64,000 bases of DNA from Actomonas aquatica (GTDB taxonomy: Bacteria; Verrucomicrobiota; Verrucomicrobiia; Opitutales; Opitutaceae), in the NCBI RefSeq assembly GCF_019679435.2, contig NZ_CP139781.1:5390001-5454000 (forward strand). Direction: 5' to 3'. The translations under genes and the position numbers were made by a program. Shown here piece after piece: positions 48,213 to 59,433 of this stretch. Every line of letters starts with the position of its first letter. Position 1 is the first letter of the stretch. The notes below the pieces were generated by a model. That model was not told where the DNA came from and made no database searches. It saw only the letters and a list, made by a program, of their open reading frames with translations.

Positions 48213-48422
48213 ATGTGTGCTGAGCAAATCATCGTTCTCCATGAACTCCCCGCGATTGAGAAAATCGTGCGCGATGAGACGTGGTTGGAGGGCGAGCGCC
48301 GCGGCTGCTGGGTGGATCCACACGATCCCGTGGTCAGCGAAAACGTCTGCGCCATCATCATGCGCCTGGGCGCGATGATGCGCGAACAGGTGCAACGCGA
48401 ACACCCGGAACTGGCGGCGTAG
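48213..48422 (+). CDS. small conserved hypothetical protein
   Basis: A 69-residue acidic-to-neutral protein with coherent helical content: IIVLHELPAIEKIVRDETWL, then EGERRGCWVDPHDPVVSENV, then CAIIMRLGAMMREQVQREHP. The pattern ETW-x-E-x-E-R-R-G-C-x-V-D-x-x-DPVV resembles a small conserved family I have seen without an assigned function. No signal peptide or membrane segment. It is flanked on both sides by repeats, so it stands alone. Confidence 0.65.
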   Translation: MCAEQIIVLHELPAIEKIVRDETWLEGERRGCWVDPHDPVVSENVCAIIMRLGAMMREQVQREHPELAA

Positions 48423-48454
48423 GCTAACCCGTCGACCGGGCTGAGAGGCACCGA

Positions 48455-48662
48455 GTTTTGAACCACGGATGGACACGGATAAACACGGATGGCGATTCAC
48501 CTACCGGTTCATCGTCGTATTTCTAAAATAAACCGTTCCAGTGCGTAGACCCGCGCCTGCGGGACGAAGCCATCCGTGTCTCCCGCGGCCGCGGGATGGT
48601 TAAAAAACCGACCTGCCTCCCAGCTTTGCGATCTCTGCGTCCTTTGCGTTCTTTGCGTTAAA
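48455..48662. repeat. repeat A with two nested GC hairpins, followed by repeat C
   Basis: Repeat A (48455-48608) carries ACCCGCGCCTGCGGGACG in place of part of its centre and TCCCGCGGCCGCGGGA inside its right arm just before TGGTTAAAAAA. An inverted C repeat (TGCGTCCTTTGCGTTCTTTG) follows at about 48637, then a family J hairpin at about 48673-48700. Confidence 0.8.
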
Positions 48663-48710
48663 ACCACGCTTGGACGGGCGCGGTCAGCCCGGCGGTCTGA
48701 CCCTACCTTT

Positions 48711-49811
48711 CTACGCTTCGAATTCGCTGCTGGGCAGCTCGGTGGGGAGCGCAGCGGGGCGGGGGCAGGTGGATTCGATGACGATGTGTTTGCCTTCGGT
48801 GCCGGAGCGGGTGGCGGCTTCCATGAGCTCCACAACATGGTGGGCGAGTTGGCCGTTGGCGCGGTGAGGGCGGCCACTGCGGAGCGCGGTGGCGAGGTCG
48901 GCGACACCGCTGCCGCGGGCGCGGCCGGTGGCGTGGGTCATGGTGACCGGGGCAAAGTCGGTGCTGCCAGCCGGTGCGAGGAAACAGGGATCGTCGAAGC
49001 GGTTGGGGTCGCAGACGCGCAGGGTGCCGGCGGTGCCATGAATGATGATGTGGGGCAGGTCGGTTTTGGGCACGTCGAAGCTCATCACCAGCGTGCCGAT
49101 AGGACCGTTGGCGAACTCAAGCGTGGAGGAGAAGTGGGTGGGCACCTCAACGGCCACCTTCTCGCCGGCGCGGGGCTGGCTGGTGATGGTGCGCTCGGCG
49201 AAGGTTTGGCGGGCGGTGCCGCTCACGCGGGCGACGGGACCGAGGAGGTGTACGAGGGCGGTCAGGTAGTAGGGACCCATGTCAAACATGGGGCCGCCGC
49301 CAAACTTGTAGTAGAAATCTGGTGACGGATGCCAGGACTCGTGGCCGGGGCACAGCATGAACCCGGTGGCAGCGACGGGCGTGCCGATGGCGCCGGCGTC
49401 GATTAGTTGGCGGGCGGTCTGCAGGCCGGCGCCGAGAAAGGTGTCGGGGGCACTGCCGACGCGCAGGCCGGCGGCGGCGGCTTCGGCGACGACGGCGGCG
49501 GTATCGGCGGCGGTGAGGGCGAAGGGCTTCTCGCAATAGACGTGTTTGCCGGCGGCGAGGGCGCGGCGGTTCACCTCGGCGTGGGCGGCGGGGATGGTGA
49601 GGTTGACGACGATCTCGATGTCGTCGCGGGCGAGCAGCTCGTCGACGGAGCCGCCGAAGGTGAGTCCGCGTTCGGCGGCGACCTTTTGCGCGTGGGCGAC
49701 GTTGAGGTCGGCGACGGCACAGAGGTCGAGAATGGGGTAGTGGGCGCAGCCCTCGAAGTAGGCCTTGGAGATGTTACCGCAGCCGATGAGCGCAATCTTG
49801 GTGGGGGGCAT
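48711..49811 (-). CDS. Gfo/Idh/MocA family oxidoreductase
   Basis: The 366-residue NAD(P)-dependent oxidoreductase has the N-terminal Rossmann motif IALIGCGNISKAYFEG, followed by CAVADLNVAHAQKVA and VNLTIPAAHAEVNRRALAAG. The family's catalytic EKPFAL lysine motif (KHVYCEKPFALT) is intact. The C-terminal dimerisation domain contains GGGPMFDMGPYYLTALVHLLG. It probably oxidises or reduces a sugar or cyclitol. A ThuA-domain gene follows in the upstream direction on the same strand, 173 bp away, a pairing common in carbohydrate-use clusters of Verrucomicrobiota. Confidence 0.94.
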   Translation of the reverse strand: MPPTKIALIGCGNISKAYFEGCAHYPILDLCAVADLNVAHAQKVAAERGLTFGGSVDELLARDDIEIVVNLTIPAAHAEVNRRALAAGKHVYCEKPFALTAADTAAVVAEAAAAGLRVGSAPDTFLGAGLQTARQLIDAGAIGTPVAATGFMLCPGHESWHPSPDFYYKFGGGPMFDMGPYYLTALVHLLGPVARVSGTARQTFAERTITSQPRAGEKVAVEVPTHFSSTLEFANGPIGTLVMSFDVPKTDLPHIIIHGTAGTLRVCDPNRFDDPCFLAPAGSTDFAPVTMTHATGRARGSGVADLATALRSGRPHRANGQLAHHVVELMEAATRSGTEGKHIVIESTCPRPAALPTELPSSEFEA

Positions 49812-49984
49812 TTTTTTAGTAGCGGGTAGCGAGTAGTGAGTAGCGAGTAGGGGGAGCGAGTAGCGGAGGTAAGTAGCGAGTGAGTCGGAGATGCGAGTAG
49901 TGGGGCAGTGCGGTGGAACTGTGTAGTTGAATGCGTTGGATCGGATGCTCGCTACCCGCTACTCACTACTCGCTACTTCCGGGA
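49812..49984. repeat. inverted pair of GTAGCGAGTAG repeats
   Basis: The left block (49818-49890) is a run of AGTAGCGAGTAG/AGTAGTGAGTAGCGAG units; the right block (49945-49979) is its inverse CGCTACCCGCTACTCACTAC. They would fold into a long hairpin between the two minus-strand genes. Confidence 0.75.
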
Positions 49985-50623
49985 TCAAAGATCCCGCGCG
50001 GCCCAGCGGAGGCCGCGGACGTTGAGGTCGAAGGCGTGGGGGGAGGTTTCAAACTCTTTGGGTTCGTGGCCGAGGGCGCCGTAGAAGACGCGGCCCTGGC
50101 CCCAGTGTTTGATCCAGGCGATGGGCATGGGGACAGACTGGCCTTCCCAGACGTAGGTGGTCTCGGCCAGCACGTGCACGCCCGGGTCGATGAGCATGTA
50201 GTATTGCTCGGATGAATACGTGAAGTCAGGAGGGATGCCCTGGGTGATGACGTGTTCGGGGTCGGTGACATGCACGTCGTAGTCGCCGATGTGCGGGTGG
50301 GCGACGAACGTGCCGCCGACCATCCACTTGAATTCCACATCGGCGCGGAAGGCGTCACCGAGGCCGCCATGGAAACCGCCGAGGTTGACGCCGCCGTGGA
50401 TGGCATCGCGCAGGGCCTTGGATTCGTCGGCGGTCCATTCGCCCATCGTCCAGTTGGGCACGATGAGGTCGAAGGTGGTGAGATCGAGGCGAGTGAGGCA
50501 GGCGGTCTCGTTCTCGAGTTGGCATTCGAAGCCGTGCGCAGTGAGCGCGTCGGCGTAGAGTTGGGTAAAGGTCTCGGGGACGTGGCCGGGCCAGCCACCG
50601 CTGAAAAAGAGGGCGCGTTTCAT
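49985..50623 (-). CDS. ThuA domain protein (trehalose-utilisation type)
   Basis: A 212-residue glutamine-amidotransferase-like fold protein of the ThuA group. It begins MKRALFFSGGWPGHVPETFT, with LTTFDLIVPNWTMGEWT and AIHGGVNLGGFHGGLGDAFR forming the central sheet, then FTYSSEQYYMLIDPGVHVLA and GQGRVFYGALGHEPKEF (the G-R-V-F-Y-x-A-L-G-H motif is characteristic). Such proteins accompany sugar dehydrogenases in trehalose or related sugar use; the reaction is unproven. Start 50623 is selected because a frame extending to 50887 enters repeats. Confidence 0.92.
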   Translation of the reverse strand: MKRALFFSGGWPGHVPETFTQLYADALTAHGFECQLENETACLTRLDLTTFDLIVPNWTMGEWTADESKALRDAIHGGVNLGGFHGGLGDAFRADVEFKWMVGGTFVAHPHIGDYDVHVTDPEHVITQGIPPDFTYSSEQYYMLIDPGVHVLAETTYVWEGQSVPMPIAWIKHWGQGRVFYGALGHEPKEFETSPHAFDLNVRGLRWAARDL

Positions 50624-51241
50624 GGGGGATTTTTGTGGGGAGTAGGACAGCACGGTGGGGGGGGAGCGGGCAAGGGCGCGGCGGCGGTGCCGTGGTGTTC
50701 GTTCAGTGACCGGTGGAGAGGCCGCAACGGGGAGGGGAACCGCTAAGGGCGCGAAGAGACGCGAAGCGGAGAGGCATCCGCCGTCGCTCTGTGAGCTATG
50801 GCGGACAGGGCGGGTTTTTAACGCAAAGGCGCAAAGGTCGCAAAGGTCGCGAAGCCGAGAGGCATCCTCCGTTGCTCTGCGATACATGGAGGACTGGGAA
50901 GGTATTTCACCACAGATTGGCGAAGAAGGCTTCAGGCTGATTTCTGATGTGGCGGTTGGATGGCTTCCTCGTCCGCCATAGCCCGTAGAGCGACGGAGGA
51001 TGCGATCTCTGCGACCTTTGCGGTCTTTGCGTTGAAACTCGTTGGGACGGGGGGCGGTCGGCCCGGCGGTCCGACCCTACCTTTCAAGGAGAGTCAGGGA
51101 CTCACTACGTGGAATAGACCGTTTCATTCACTCGCTCACGCTCGTCTCTACAGGGCTTTGCGACCTTTGCTGTCTTCGTGTTTAATCTGGTCGGATGGGG
51201 CTGGCGTTGACGGGGGCGGTGGGGGTGGCAACGTCGCGGCG
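50624..51241. repeat. repeat-rich region (families C, B, J, E)
   Basis: C repeats lie at about 50741-50768, 50818-50858 and 51005-51040. B palindromes are at about 50779-50808, 50866-50892 (decayed) and 50976-51003, a J hairpin at about 51056-51085 and an inverted E at about 51127-51152. The membrane-protein promoter must be close to its start. Confidence 0.75.
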
Positions 51242-53590
51242 ATGGTGTTGCCTGATTCCTGGCTGCGTGGTTTGGCACGGGGGCTGCCGCTGCTGGCGGT
51301 GGCGGTGTTGGCGTGGGCGGGGTGGTTGGCGCGCTTGGATCGGATCGATGCCCGCAGTCCCAATTTTCTGATGGTGCCGTTGCAGGTGGAACAGGTGTCG
51401 CTGGCGGAGGTGTATTTTGACGTGGGTCAGGGGCTGTGGGCGGGGGACGTTTCCCAACAAAACGTGGTGCCGCGGCAGGAGCCGATGGTGCGGTTTGCGC
51501 TGCCGCGGGAGCCGATCGCGGCGCTGCGACTGGATCCGATGATGGGGCCGGGAGGGTTTGCGGTCGGGGCGCCGTGGTTGGAGTCGGCGACCGGGCGGGT
51601 GATTGCGCGGTTTCCGTCGTCGGCCGTGACGCCGCGGCTGGAGTTGGCGACGTGGGAAGCACGTGGCGACTGGTATGAAGCAACGGCGGTGGTTGGCGCG
51701 ACGGATCCGCAGGTGTGGTTTGGGCTGGGCACGCCGTTGCGGCATGCGCGAGGGCGACCTTGGGGTTGGTGGTTGTTGGGCGCGCTGGCGCTGATCGGGC
51801 TGCGGACAGCGCTGGGCCGGACGGAGGCCGTGCGCACGCGGGTGCGTTGGCATCGGGTGGTGCCGCGTTGGCTGGGCGGGACCGTGCGGACGGGGGCGCG
51901 TTGGGTGTGGCGAGCGCTGGTGGGCTTCTCGGTGGGCGCGACGCGCGTGACCACGGGGCGGGTGCTGGTGGGCGCGGTGGTTGTGGTGGCGGCGCAGGCT
52001 TGGCAGTTGCGGGGGATCGGTGAGGGCATCGATTGGCCGATGTGGGACGAGGCGAATTTTGCGGGGCGGGGGGCGGATTGGGCGGCGGGACGCGGGGTGT
52101 TGGGCGAGTTACACACCGGGCCGGGTTTTGCGCTGCAATACGGCGTGTTGTCGTGGTGGGGCGAGGCCGGTCAAACGGTGATCTGGCAACACGGGGTGGT
52201 GAAGCTGGCGGTGGCGCTGATGCTGTATCTGGCGCTGGTGCGGCTGTGGCGGAATCCCGGGGCGGCGGCGGCGGCGACGGTGGCGTGGGCGGCGACGTGG
52301 TTTCAGCTGCAGTATCCGACCTTGTTGTATCAGGCGGCGTGGGTGTGGTTTTTGGCGGCGGTAGCGGTGATCGATCGTTGGCCGCTGGTGGGCACGCTGC
52401 TGCTGGCGTGGGCGGTGGCGTATCGGCAGGATTACCAGTTCGCGCTGGTGGCGGTGGTCGGCTGGCTGGGCTGGATGTGGTGGCGCGATCGGAAGGCGGG
52501 CGGACGTGGTGTGGCGGATTTCTGGATACGGGGTCAGGCGCGACGGGGAGAGTCGGTGGTGGTGGCGCTGGCGGTGCTCACGCTGTTGCTCGGGTTGGGC
52601 GCGCTGCTAAAAGGCGGCGTCACGTGGGGTGGGGTGGGGCATCGCGGGTGGTTTGCCTTTCAACAACACTACGCGGTGCAGACGGCGATGGTGCGGGGGC
52701 TGAGCGACTTTAACCCCTACGCGCAGTATCCGGAATTGATCGCCCAAGATTTTCCGGGCGCGACCTCGTTGCGCGAGGCATGGGCGGTGAATCCGGGCGC
52801 GATGCTGCGGCATGTGCAGTGGAATCTGGCGAATGCGGCGGGCGAGGTGGTGGAGTATTGGCGGCCCGCCTGGGGCTTGGCGTGGGTGGTCGGTTTGGGT
52901 GGAGCGTTGGCGGTGTTGTGGTTGGTGGCGGGCGGAGCGCAGACGCGGAGGGGCGCGGGCGGCTCGACCAAGGTCGAGCCCTACATCAAGGCATCGAGCG
53001 GGGCCGTGGTGCTCTTGCTGGGCGGGTTGCTGGTGGTGGGGCCGGGGTTGGTGGTGTTGGCCAAGGAATCGTATCTGTTGCCGGCGCTGGCGCTCACGTT
53101 GGGCGGAGCGGGATTGGCCCTGACCGCGTTGGCGCGGTGGTGGCCGGAGCGGGGGCGGCTGGTGCTGGCCGGCTTGGGTGGGGTGGTGGCGTTGAGCGTG
53201 GTTGGCGTGGTGGTGGCGACGCCGGCGGTCTTTGTGGCGCATGCGCAGTCGCAGCCGGTGGCGACGACGGCCAAAGCCTTGGCGGCGGTATGGCCGGCGG
53301 AGGGACGTTATGTGTTGGTGGGCTACGGCGCATCGACCTACGAAACGTATTTGGGGCGGGATCGGGCGCGCGGGGTGGAGCCAGTCAACGCGGTGTCGGG
53401 CAACTCCGGACCCAATCGGACGATGGCCCAGTTGTTGGAAGAGGAGCGCCCGTGGGCCGTGTTGGTCACCGACGCGTGGCGGCAGGCCGCGGATGTCGAT
53501 GACAACCTGCTGCGCGAGCGCGTGGCGACGGGCCGCTGGGCCGTGCGCCCCGTGCCGGGAGGCGAGCTGTATTACCGGCTGGCGAGGTAG
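51242..53590 (+). CDS. GT-C-type polytopic membrane protein, probable glycosyltransferase
   Basis: The 782-residue protein has a first transmembrane helix (LPLLAVAVLAWAGWLARL), a ~150-residue extracytoplasmic domain, then about ten or more helices. WPMWDEANFAGRGADWAAG after the third helix places an acidic D-E pair in the first large loop, where GT-C (ArnT/PMT-like) glycosyltransferases hold their catalytic metal-binding aspartate. FQLQYPTLLYQAAWVWFLA and AYRQDYQFALVAVVGWL are further GT-C-like helices. A C-terminal soluble piece follows. It would transfer a sugar from a lipid-linked donor outside the membrane. Start at 51242 is chosen because earlier in-frame codons lie in repeats. The family placement is probable, the substrate unknown. 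Confidence 0.72.
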   Translation: MVLPDSWLRGLARGLPLLAVAVLAWAGWLARLDRIDARSPNFLMVPLQVEQVSLAEVYFDVGQGLWAGDVSQQNVVPRQEPMVRFALPREPIAALRLDPMMGPGGFAVGAPWLESATGRVIARFPSSAVTPRLELATWEARGDWYEATAVVGATDPQVWFGLGTPLRHARGRPWGWWLLGALALIGLRTALGRTEAVRTRVRWHRVVPRWLGGTVRTGARWVWRALVGFSVGATRVTTGRVLVGAVVVVAAQAWQLRGIGEGIDWPMWDEANFAGRGADWAAGRGVLGELHTGPGFALQYGVLSWWGEAGQTVIWQHGVVKLAVALMLYLALVRLWRNPGAAAAATVAWAATWFQLQYPTLLYQAAWVWFLAAVAVIDRWPLVGTLLLAWAVAYRQDYQFALVAVVGWLGWMWWRDRKAGGRGVADFWIRGQARRGESVVVALAVLTLLLGLGALLKGGVTWGGVGHRGWFAFQQHYAVQTAMVRGLSDFNPYAQYPELIAQDFPGATSLREAWAVNPGAMLRHVQWNLANAAGEVVEYWRPAWGLAWVVGLGGALAVLWLVAGGAQTRRGAGGSTKVEPYIKASSGAVVLLLGGLLVVGPGLVVLAKESYLLPALALTLGGAGLALTALARWWPERGRLVLAGLGGVVALSVVGVVVATPAVFVAHAQSQPVATTAKALAAVWPAEGRYVLVGYGASTYETYLGRDRARGVEPVNAVSGNSGPNRTMAQLLEEERPWAVLVTDAWRQAADVDDNLLRERVATGRWAVRPVPGGELYYRLAR

Positions 53591-53900
53591 GCCTGCGGCC
53601 GAGAGGCAGACCAGTTTTTAACCACGGATGGACACGGATGGCTTCGCCTACCGGCTACGCACTGAAGTGGTTATTCATCCGAGACGATGAGCCGGTAGGT
53701 GAATCGCTATCCGTGTTTATCCGTGTCCATCAGTGGTTAAAAAACTGCGGCAGGAGGGGCTTTCTGGTCCGCCATAGCTTGTAGAGAGACGGAGGATCCG
53801 TGGTTAAAAAATCTGCGATGAAGGATGTTTTCTTTGGGATAAATCGGTCTGGCGTCGGGGTGGGGGGCGCTGGCAACGTGGGCGGCCTGTTTTTCCATTT
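53591..53900. repeat. full repeat A and B-A chimera
   Basis: A complete repeat A lies at 53614-53745. A B palindrome at about 53768-53800 runs directly into TCCGTGGTTAAAAAAT, the right terminus of a second, otherwise missing A. Confidence 0.8.
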
Positions 53901-55739
<1,839 letters not shown>

Positions 55740-55740
55740 G

Positions 55741-55922
55741 TTTTTTCAACCACGGATGCGTCGGCCGAGAGGCATCCTCCGTCGCTCTGCGAGCTATGGC
55801 GGACAGGGGGATGTTTTTTAACCACGGATGGACACCGATGGCTTCGCCTACCGGCTACGCACCGCAGGCTTTTAGAGAGGCGAAACGTTAGTGGAGCCAT
55901 CCGTGTTAATCCGTGGTTAAGA
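55741..55922. repeat. B palindrome and repeat A variant
   Basis: A B element (55773-55805) is flanked by A termini, followed by a variant A (55813-55922) whose centre reads AGAGAGGCGAAACGTTAGTG, also present at 57040. Its right end supplies the stop codon of the next minus-strand gene. Confidence 0.8.
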
Positions 55923-56858
55923 ACCTGCGGTGGAGTGGCGTTTGCGGCGGCGGCGGAGGGTGGCGTAGCCCAGGGTGACGAGGGCGAGGAGGGCGGTGGT
56001 GGTGGCGGGTTCGGGGACGGCGCTGAGGGTGTAGCCGATGTCGGCGAGGGCGGCGACGTCGAGGTCGGTGAGGTATTTGCGTTCGCCTTCGTAGATGGTG
56101 GGATCCATGGCAGTTTCGTGACTCACGGTGGTGCCCGCGACGTAGTCCATGGTGCCTTCGGCCCAGTGCTGTTGCAGGTCGTCAAGCGGCACGGCGCCGC
56201 CGAATTCGGCCATCGCGTTGGCACCGAGGAAGAGACCGTTGGCGCTGTCGACCAGACCGGTCCAAGTCTCGGTGGTGCCGAAGCCGATCAAGTGGCTGAG
56301 CTCGTGGATGGCTTCGGAGAAGAAGTCGAGCGAGGTGCCCATGTCTTCCACGGTGCTGATATCGTCATCGAAATACCACGCCCAGTCGGTGGTGAAGGTG
56401 ATCGATCCGATGGGGGGCATGCGGTAGCCGACGTGGCCGCGATAGAGCAGGGTGGAGATCCATTCCATGCTGGATCCGTCGGGCACGCTGCCGGCGCCGG
56501 GACCGCCGTAAGCGACGGTGGTGGGAGACTCAAAACTCGTCCCGCCCGCGTAGACCACGATGGTGTCGGCGGCGACCGAGATGTTGCCCAGCGCAATGGT
56601 CTGCGTGTAGTCGGCCGGGTCGAAGATGACGGGGGCCCAGGAGTTGGTGGCGTCGGGCGTGATCGCCGTCACGGACGTGGCGTCGACGAAGCTGGTCAGG
56701 TAGGCGCCGGCGGCTTCGAGGTAGGCGCGGCGGTAGCTGTTTTCGCCGGAGAAAAAGCCGGCGCTGTCGTAGCTGTAGTCGAAGGCGAAACTGAGTTGAG
56801 CGCGGGCGGGCAGGGCGGCGCAGCCCAGCGCGAAAAGGAGGCGAAGGAGGTAACGCAT
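55917..56858 (-). CDS. PEP-CTERM-anchored metzincin-like metalloprotease
   Basis: The 313-residue protein has a signal peptide (MRYLLRLLFALGCAALPARA), a zinc-protease motif EAIHELSHLIGFGTTETW (HExxHxxGxxxxxx), and downstream VSHETAMDPTIYEGERKYLT where the metzincin Met-turn would fall. The C-terminus is a PEP-CTERM sorting signal: VPEPATTTALLALVTLGYAT followed by the basic LRRRRKR. It would be exported and anchored or released by an exosortase. Start at 56858 is chosen; the frame continues upstream but without signal-like sequence. The final residues HSTAGS and the stop derive from repeat A, leaving a short tail after the RRRKR cluster. Substrate unknown. Confidence 0.87.
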   Translation of the reverse strand: MRYLLRLLFALGCAALPARAQLSFAFDYSYDSAGFFSGENSYRRAYLEAAGAYLTSFVDATSVTAITPDATNSWAPVIFDPADYTQTIALGNISVAADTIVVYAGGTSFESPTTVAYGGPGAGSVPDGSSMEWISTLLYRGHVGYRMPPIGSITFTTDWAWYFDDDISTVEDMGTSLDFFSEAIHELSHLIGFGTTETWTGLVDSANGLFLGANAMAEFGGAVPLDDLQQHWAEGTMDYVAGTTVSHETAMDPTIYEGERKYLTDLDVAALADIGYTLSAVPEPATTTALLALVTLGYATLRRRRKRHSTAGS

Positions 56859-57184
56859 GACGTGGGACGCAGACTGTGCCGTAAGGCCGAGTTGCGGGCT
56901 GAGCGTCACTTGCGAAGGAGTGGGCGAAAACTGGTTTAGGGCCGAGCCGCGTGATGGCACGTAACGGCCGAGAGGCAGGTTTTTCTTTAACCACGGATGA
57001 ACACGGATAGCTCCGGCTACCGCCTACGCACTGCAGGCTCTTAGAAAGGCGAAACGTTAGTGGAGCCATCCGTGTTCATCTGTGGTTAAAAAACTGCGGT
57101 GGAGTGGGGAGCACTGTCTCAGTTCATCCGTGGTTGAAAATTGGGTTGGAGTGGAGCGGGGCGATGCGGTGAGAGTTCGTCCCG
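56859..57184. repeat. repeat A variant upstream of trhO
   Basis: A repeat A of the AGAAAGGCGAAACGTTAGTG centre type spans 56980-57094, followed by GTTCATCCGTGGTTGAAAAT, a second partial right arm, at about 57121. The remaining bases hold the divergent promoters, which I cannot place. Confidence 0.75.
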
Positions 57185-58981
57185 ATGTTCGCCAATATTT
57201 CCTGTTACAAGTTTGCCCGGCTCGACGGCCTCAAGGCGCTGCGTGAGCGCTTGCTGGCTTTTGCCAAGGCGCGGGGGCTCAAGGGCACGATCCTATTGGC
57301 GACGGAGGGCATCAACCTGTTCATCGCCGGGCCGCGCGCCGACGTGGATGCCTTGGTGGCGGAGATCCGGGCGGTGCCGGGTCTGGAAGACCTCGCGCCG
57401 AAATACAGCGATAGTGAACACCAGCCTTTCAACCGCATGCTGGTGCGCATCAAAAAGGAGATCATCGCGTTTGGCGTGGAGGGCATCGACCCGGCGGCGC
57501 GCACGTCCCCGAAACTCAAGGCGGCCGAACTCAAACGCTGGCTCGATGAAGGGCGGCCGGTGACGCTGCTCGACACGCGCAACGACTACGAGGTGAAGCA
57601 GGGCACCTTTAAAGGCGCGGTGCCGGCGGGCATCGATCACTTTCGCGATTTTCCGGACGCGGTGGCGAAGCTGCCGGAGGACCTGAAGGCGCAGCCGGTG
57701 GTGATGTTCTGCACCGGCGGCATTCGCTGCGAAAAGGCGGGGCCGTTCATGGAGCGCGAGGGGTTTCGCGAGATCTACCAACTCGATGGCGGCATCCTGA
57801 AGTATTTTGAGGAAGTCGGCGGCGATCATTACGACGGCGAGTGCTTTGTTTTCGATCAACGCGTGGGCGTGGACCCGGCGCTGGCGGAGACCGACTCGAG
57901 TCAGTGTTTCCATTGTCAGAGTCCGCTCACCGCGGCGGAGCAGGCGCATCCGCATTACCAGCCGCCGTATAGTTGTCCGCATTGTTACGTGCCGCCGGCG
58001 GCGCGGGCGGCGGAGCGTCTGGCCGAGCGGCAGGCGGCGCTCGCGGCGGTGGCCGATCCGCTGCCGGGCAGCGTGCCGTATGACAATCAGCGGCCCTTCA
58101 ACGTGCCGGGGGATTTTGATCGCGCGACCTTGGGTGAAGCGCTGGCGGCGGCGTTTCCGCATCTGCCATCCGAGCATTGGGCGACGATCGTGGCGGAAGG
58201 TCGGCTGGTGGATGGCAACGGGGCGCCGGTGGGCTTGGATCGCGCGGTGCGCGCCGGGGAGTTTTTTGCTCAACTGCAGCCCGCGACGGTGGAGCCGCCG
58301 GTGAATGCGAACATCCGGCTGTTGTTTGAGGATGAGGCTATCGTGGTGCTGCACAAACCGGCACCGTTGCCGATGCATCCGGCGGGGCGTTTTAACCGCA
58401 ACACGCTCGACTACATCTTGGCGCAGGCCTTCCGGCCATATCGCTTGCGCGCGGCGCATCGCCTGGATGCGAACACCAGCGGCTTGGTGGTGCTGGCGCG
58501 CACGCGGAAACACGCGGGCCAGTTGCAGCCGCAGTTCGCGCGGGGCGAGGTCGAGAAAGTCTACCTGGCGCGAGTGCACGGCAAACCGGAGTGGGAGACG
58601 CAGCTGTGCAAACTGCCGATTGGCGACGCGGTCGGTCCGGCGGGCAATCGCAGCGTAAGCGAGGGCGACGGTGCCAGCCGCGACGCGCGCACGCTCTTCT
58701 CAGTCGTGGCGTATCGAGAAAGTGATGACACGACCTTGATCGAAGCGCGGCCGATCTCGGGGCGCACGAATCAGATTCGTCTGCATCTGCAAAGTCTGGG
58801 GCACCCGATTGTCGGTGACCCGACCTATGGCCGGGAGGCGATCACGACCGAGACCGCCCAGACCCTCGCGCCGGATGCGGCGCCGATGTGTCTGCACTGC
58901 CAGTGGCTGGAGTTCACGCATCCGACGACGGGCGAACGCGTGAGCTTTGAAGACCACGCGCCGGCGTGGGCGGCGGAGTAG
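57185..58981 (+). CDS. TrhO tRNA U34 hydroxylase fused to an RluA-family pseudouridine synthase
   Basis: The 598-residue protein joins two RNA-modification enzymes. Residues 1-270 are TrhO (YceA-type): [38 protein letters not shown], and a rhodanese domain with the [11 protein letters not shown] catalytic loop (Cys about 176), then a zinc-like CFHCQSPL...SCPHC. Residues about 300-598 are an RluA-type synthase: a short S4-like segment ([17 protein letters not shown]), then [16 protein letters not shown] with the catalytic Asp about 428, and [20 protein letters not shown]. TrhO makes 5-hydroxyuridine at tRNA wobble U34; the RluA half would isomerise a uridine in tRNA or rRNA. The fused arrangement suggests one RNA or coordinated synthesis. 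Start is ATG 57185. Confidence 0.94.
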   Translation: MFANISCYKFARLDGLKALRERLLAFAKARGLKGTILLATEGINLFIAGPRADVDALVAEIRAVPGLEDLAPKYSDSEHQPFNRMLVRIKKEIIAFGVEGIDPAARTSPKLKAAELKRWLDEGRPVTLLDTRNDYEVKQGTFKGAVPAGIDHFRDFPDAVAKLPEDLKAQPVVMFCTGGIRCEKAGPFMEREGFREIYQLDGGILKYFEEVGGDHYDGECFVFDQRVGVDPALAETDSSQCFHCQSPLTAAEQAHPHYQPPYSCPHCYVPPAARAAERLAERQAALAAVADPLPGSVPYDNQRPFNVPGDFDRATLGEALAAAFPHLPSEHWATIVAEGRLVDGNGAPVGLDRAVRAGEFFAQLQPATVEPPVNANIRLLFEDEAIVVLHKPAPLPMHPAGRFNRNTLDYILAQAFRPYRLRAAHRLDANTSGLVVLARTRKHAGQLQPQFARGEVEKVYLARVHGKPEWETQLCKLPIGDAVGPAGNRSVSEGDGASRDARTLFSVVAYRESDDTTLIEARPISGRTNQIRLHLQSLGHPIVGDPTYGREAITTETAQTLAPDAAPMCLHCQWLEFTHPTTGERVSFEDHAPAWAAE

Positions 58982-59118
58982 GGCCGTCAGCATGCCGTGT
59001 TTTAACCACGAAACACACGAAACACACGAAAAGGCCGGTCAGCATGCAGTAATAACGTAAGCCTCCGCGGGTCGGTGAGCTTTGGCGGACAGGGAGGGCG
59101 CGAAGGTGGAGGCCGACG
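58982..59118. repeat. D and B repeats
   Basis: A D-type AACCACGAAACACACGAAAC lies at about 59004. A B-like piece CTCCGCGGGTCGGTGAGCTT plus TGGCGGACA is at about 59067-59092. Confidence 0.65.
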
Positions 59119-59433
59119 TCAGTCGCTGATTCGTTTAGTCCACGGGGAGTCGGCGCGAGCGGCGTGCATTACGGCCAGAATGACCACTTCCATCCGGCGC
59201 TCATCGATCTCGTAGGCGACGCGAAAGGGAAAGTGAGTAGGGAACAGCCAGCGAATATTCCGCAGAGGATGTCGACGCGCGCTGACGTGGGGATTTTCGG
59301 CCAAGCGATCCCAGACCTGAAACACCTCTTCACAGAAGCGGAGCCCCAAACCGGGTTGCCGCTCATTATACCAATCGGCCGCCTTTCCCATGTCGTGTTC
59401 GACCTCGGGTCGAATGACGACCTGTCAGTTCAT
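59119..59433 (-). pseudogene. ParE/RelE-type toxin with a premature TGA at codon 3
   Basis: The natural start, ATG 59431-59433, overlaps the antitoxin stop as ATGA, the common arrangement of these pairs. Codon 3 (59425-59427) is TGA, then the frame continues open as QVVIRPEVEHDMGKAADWYN and ERQPGLGLRFCEEVFQVW, the usual N-terminus of this toxin family (most homologues read MxWQVVxRPE-like, with Trp at codon 3). Re-initiation at ATG 59389-59391 would give a 90-residue protein without the first beta strand. The rest (AENPHVSARRHPLRNIRWLF; FPFRVAYEIDERRMEVVILA) is intact. Either the toxin is silenced by a recent TGG-to-TGA change or it is made from the inner start. Confidence 0.8.

Noticed and set aside
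49812..49984. Possible CRISPR array
   Set aside because: Units are contiguous and degenerate with no spacers of regular length, and no cas gene is present; it is a palindromic simple repeat.
57185..58981. Two separate genes wrongly joined
   Set aside because: The frame is continuous with no stop or ribosome-binding site at the domain border, so a true fusion is the simpler reading.
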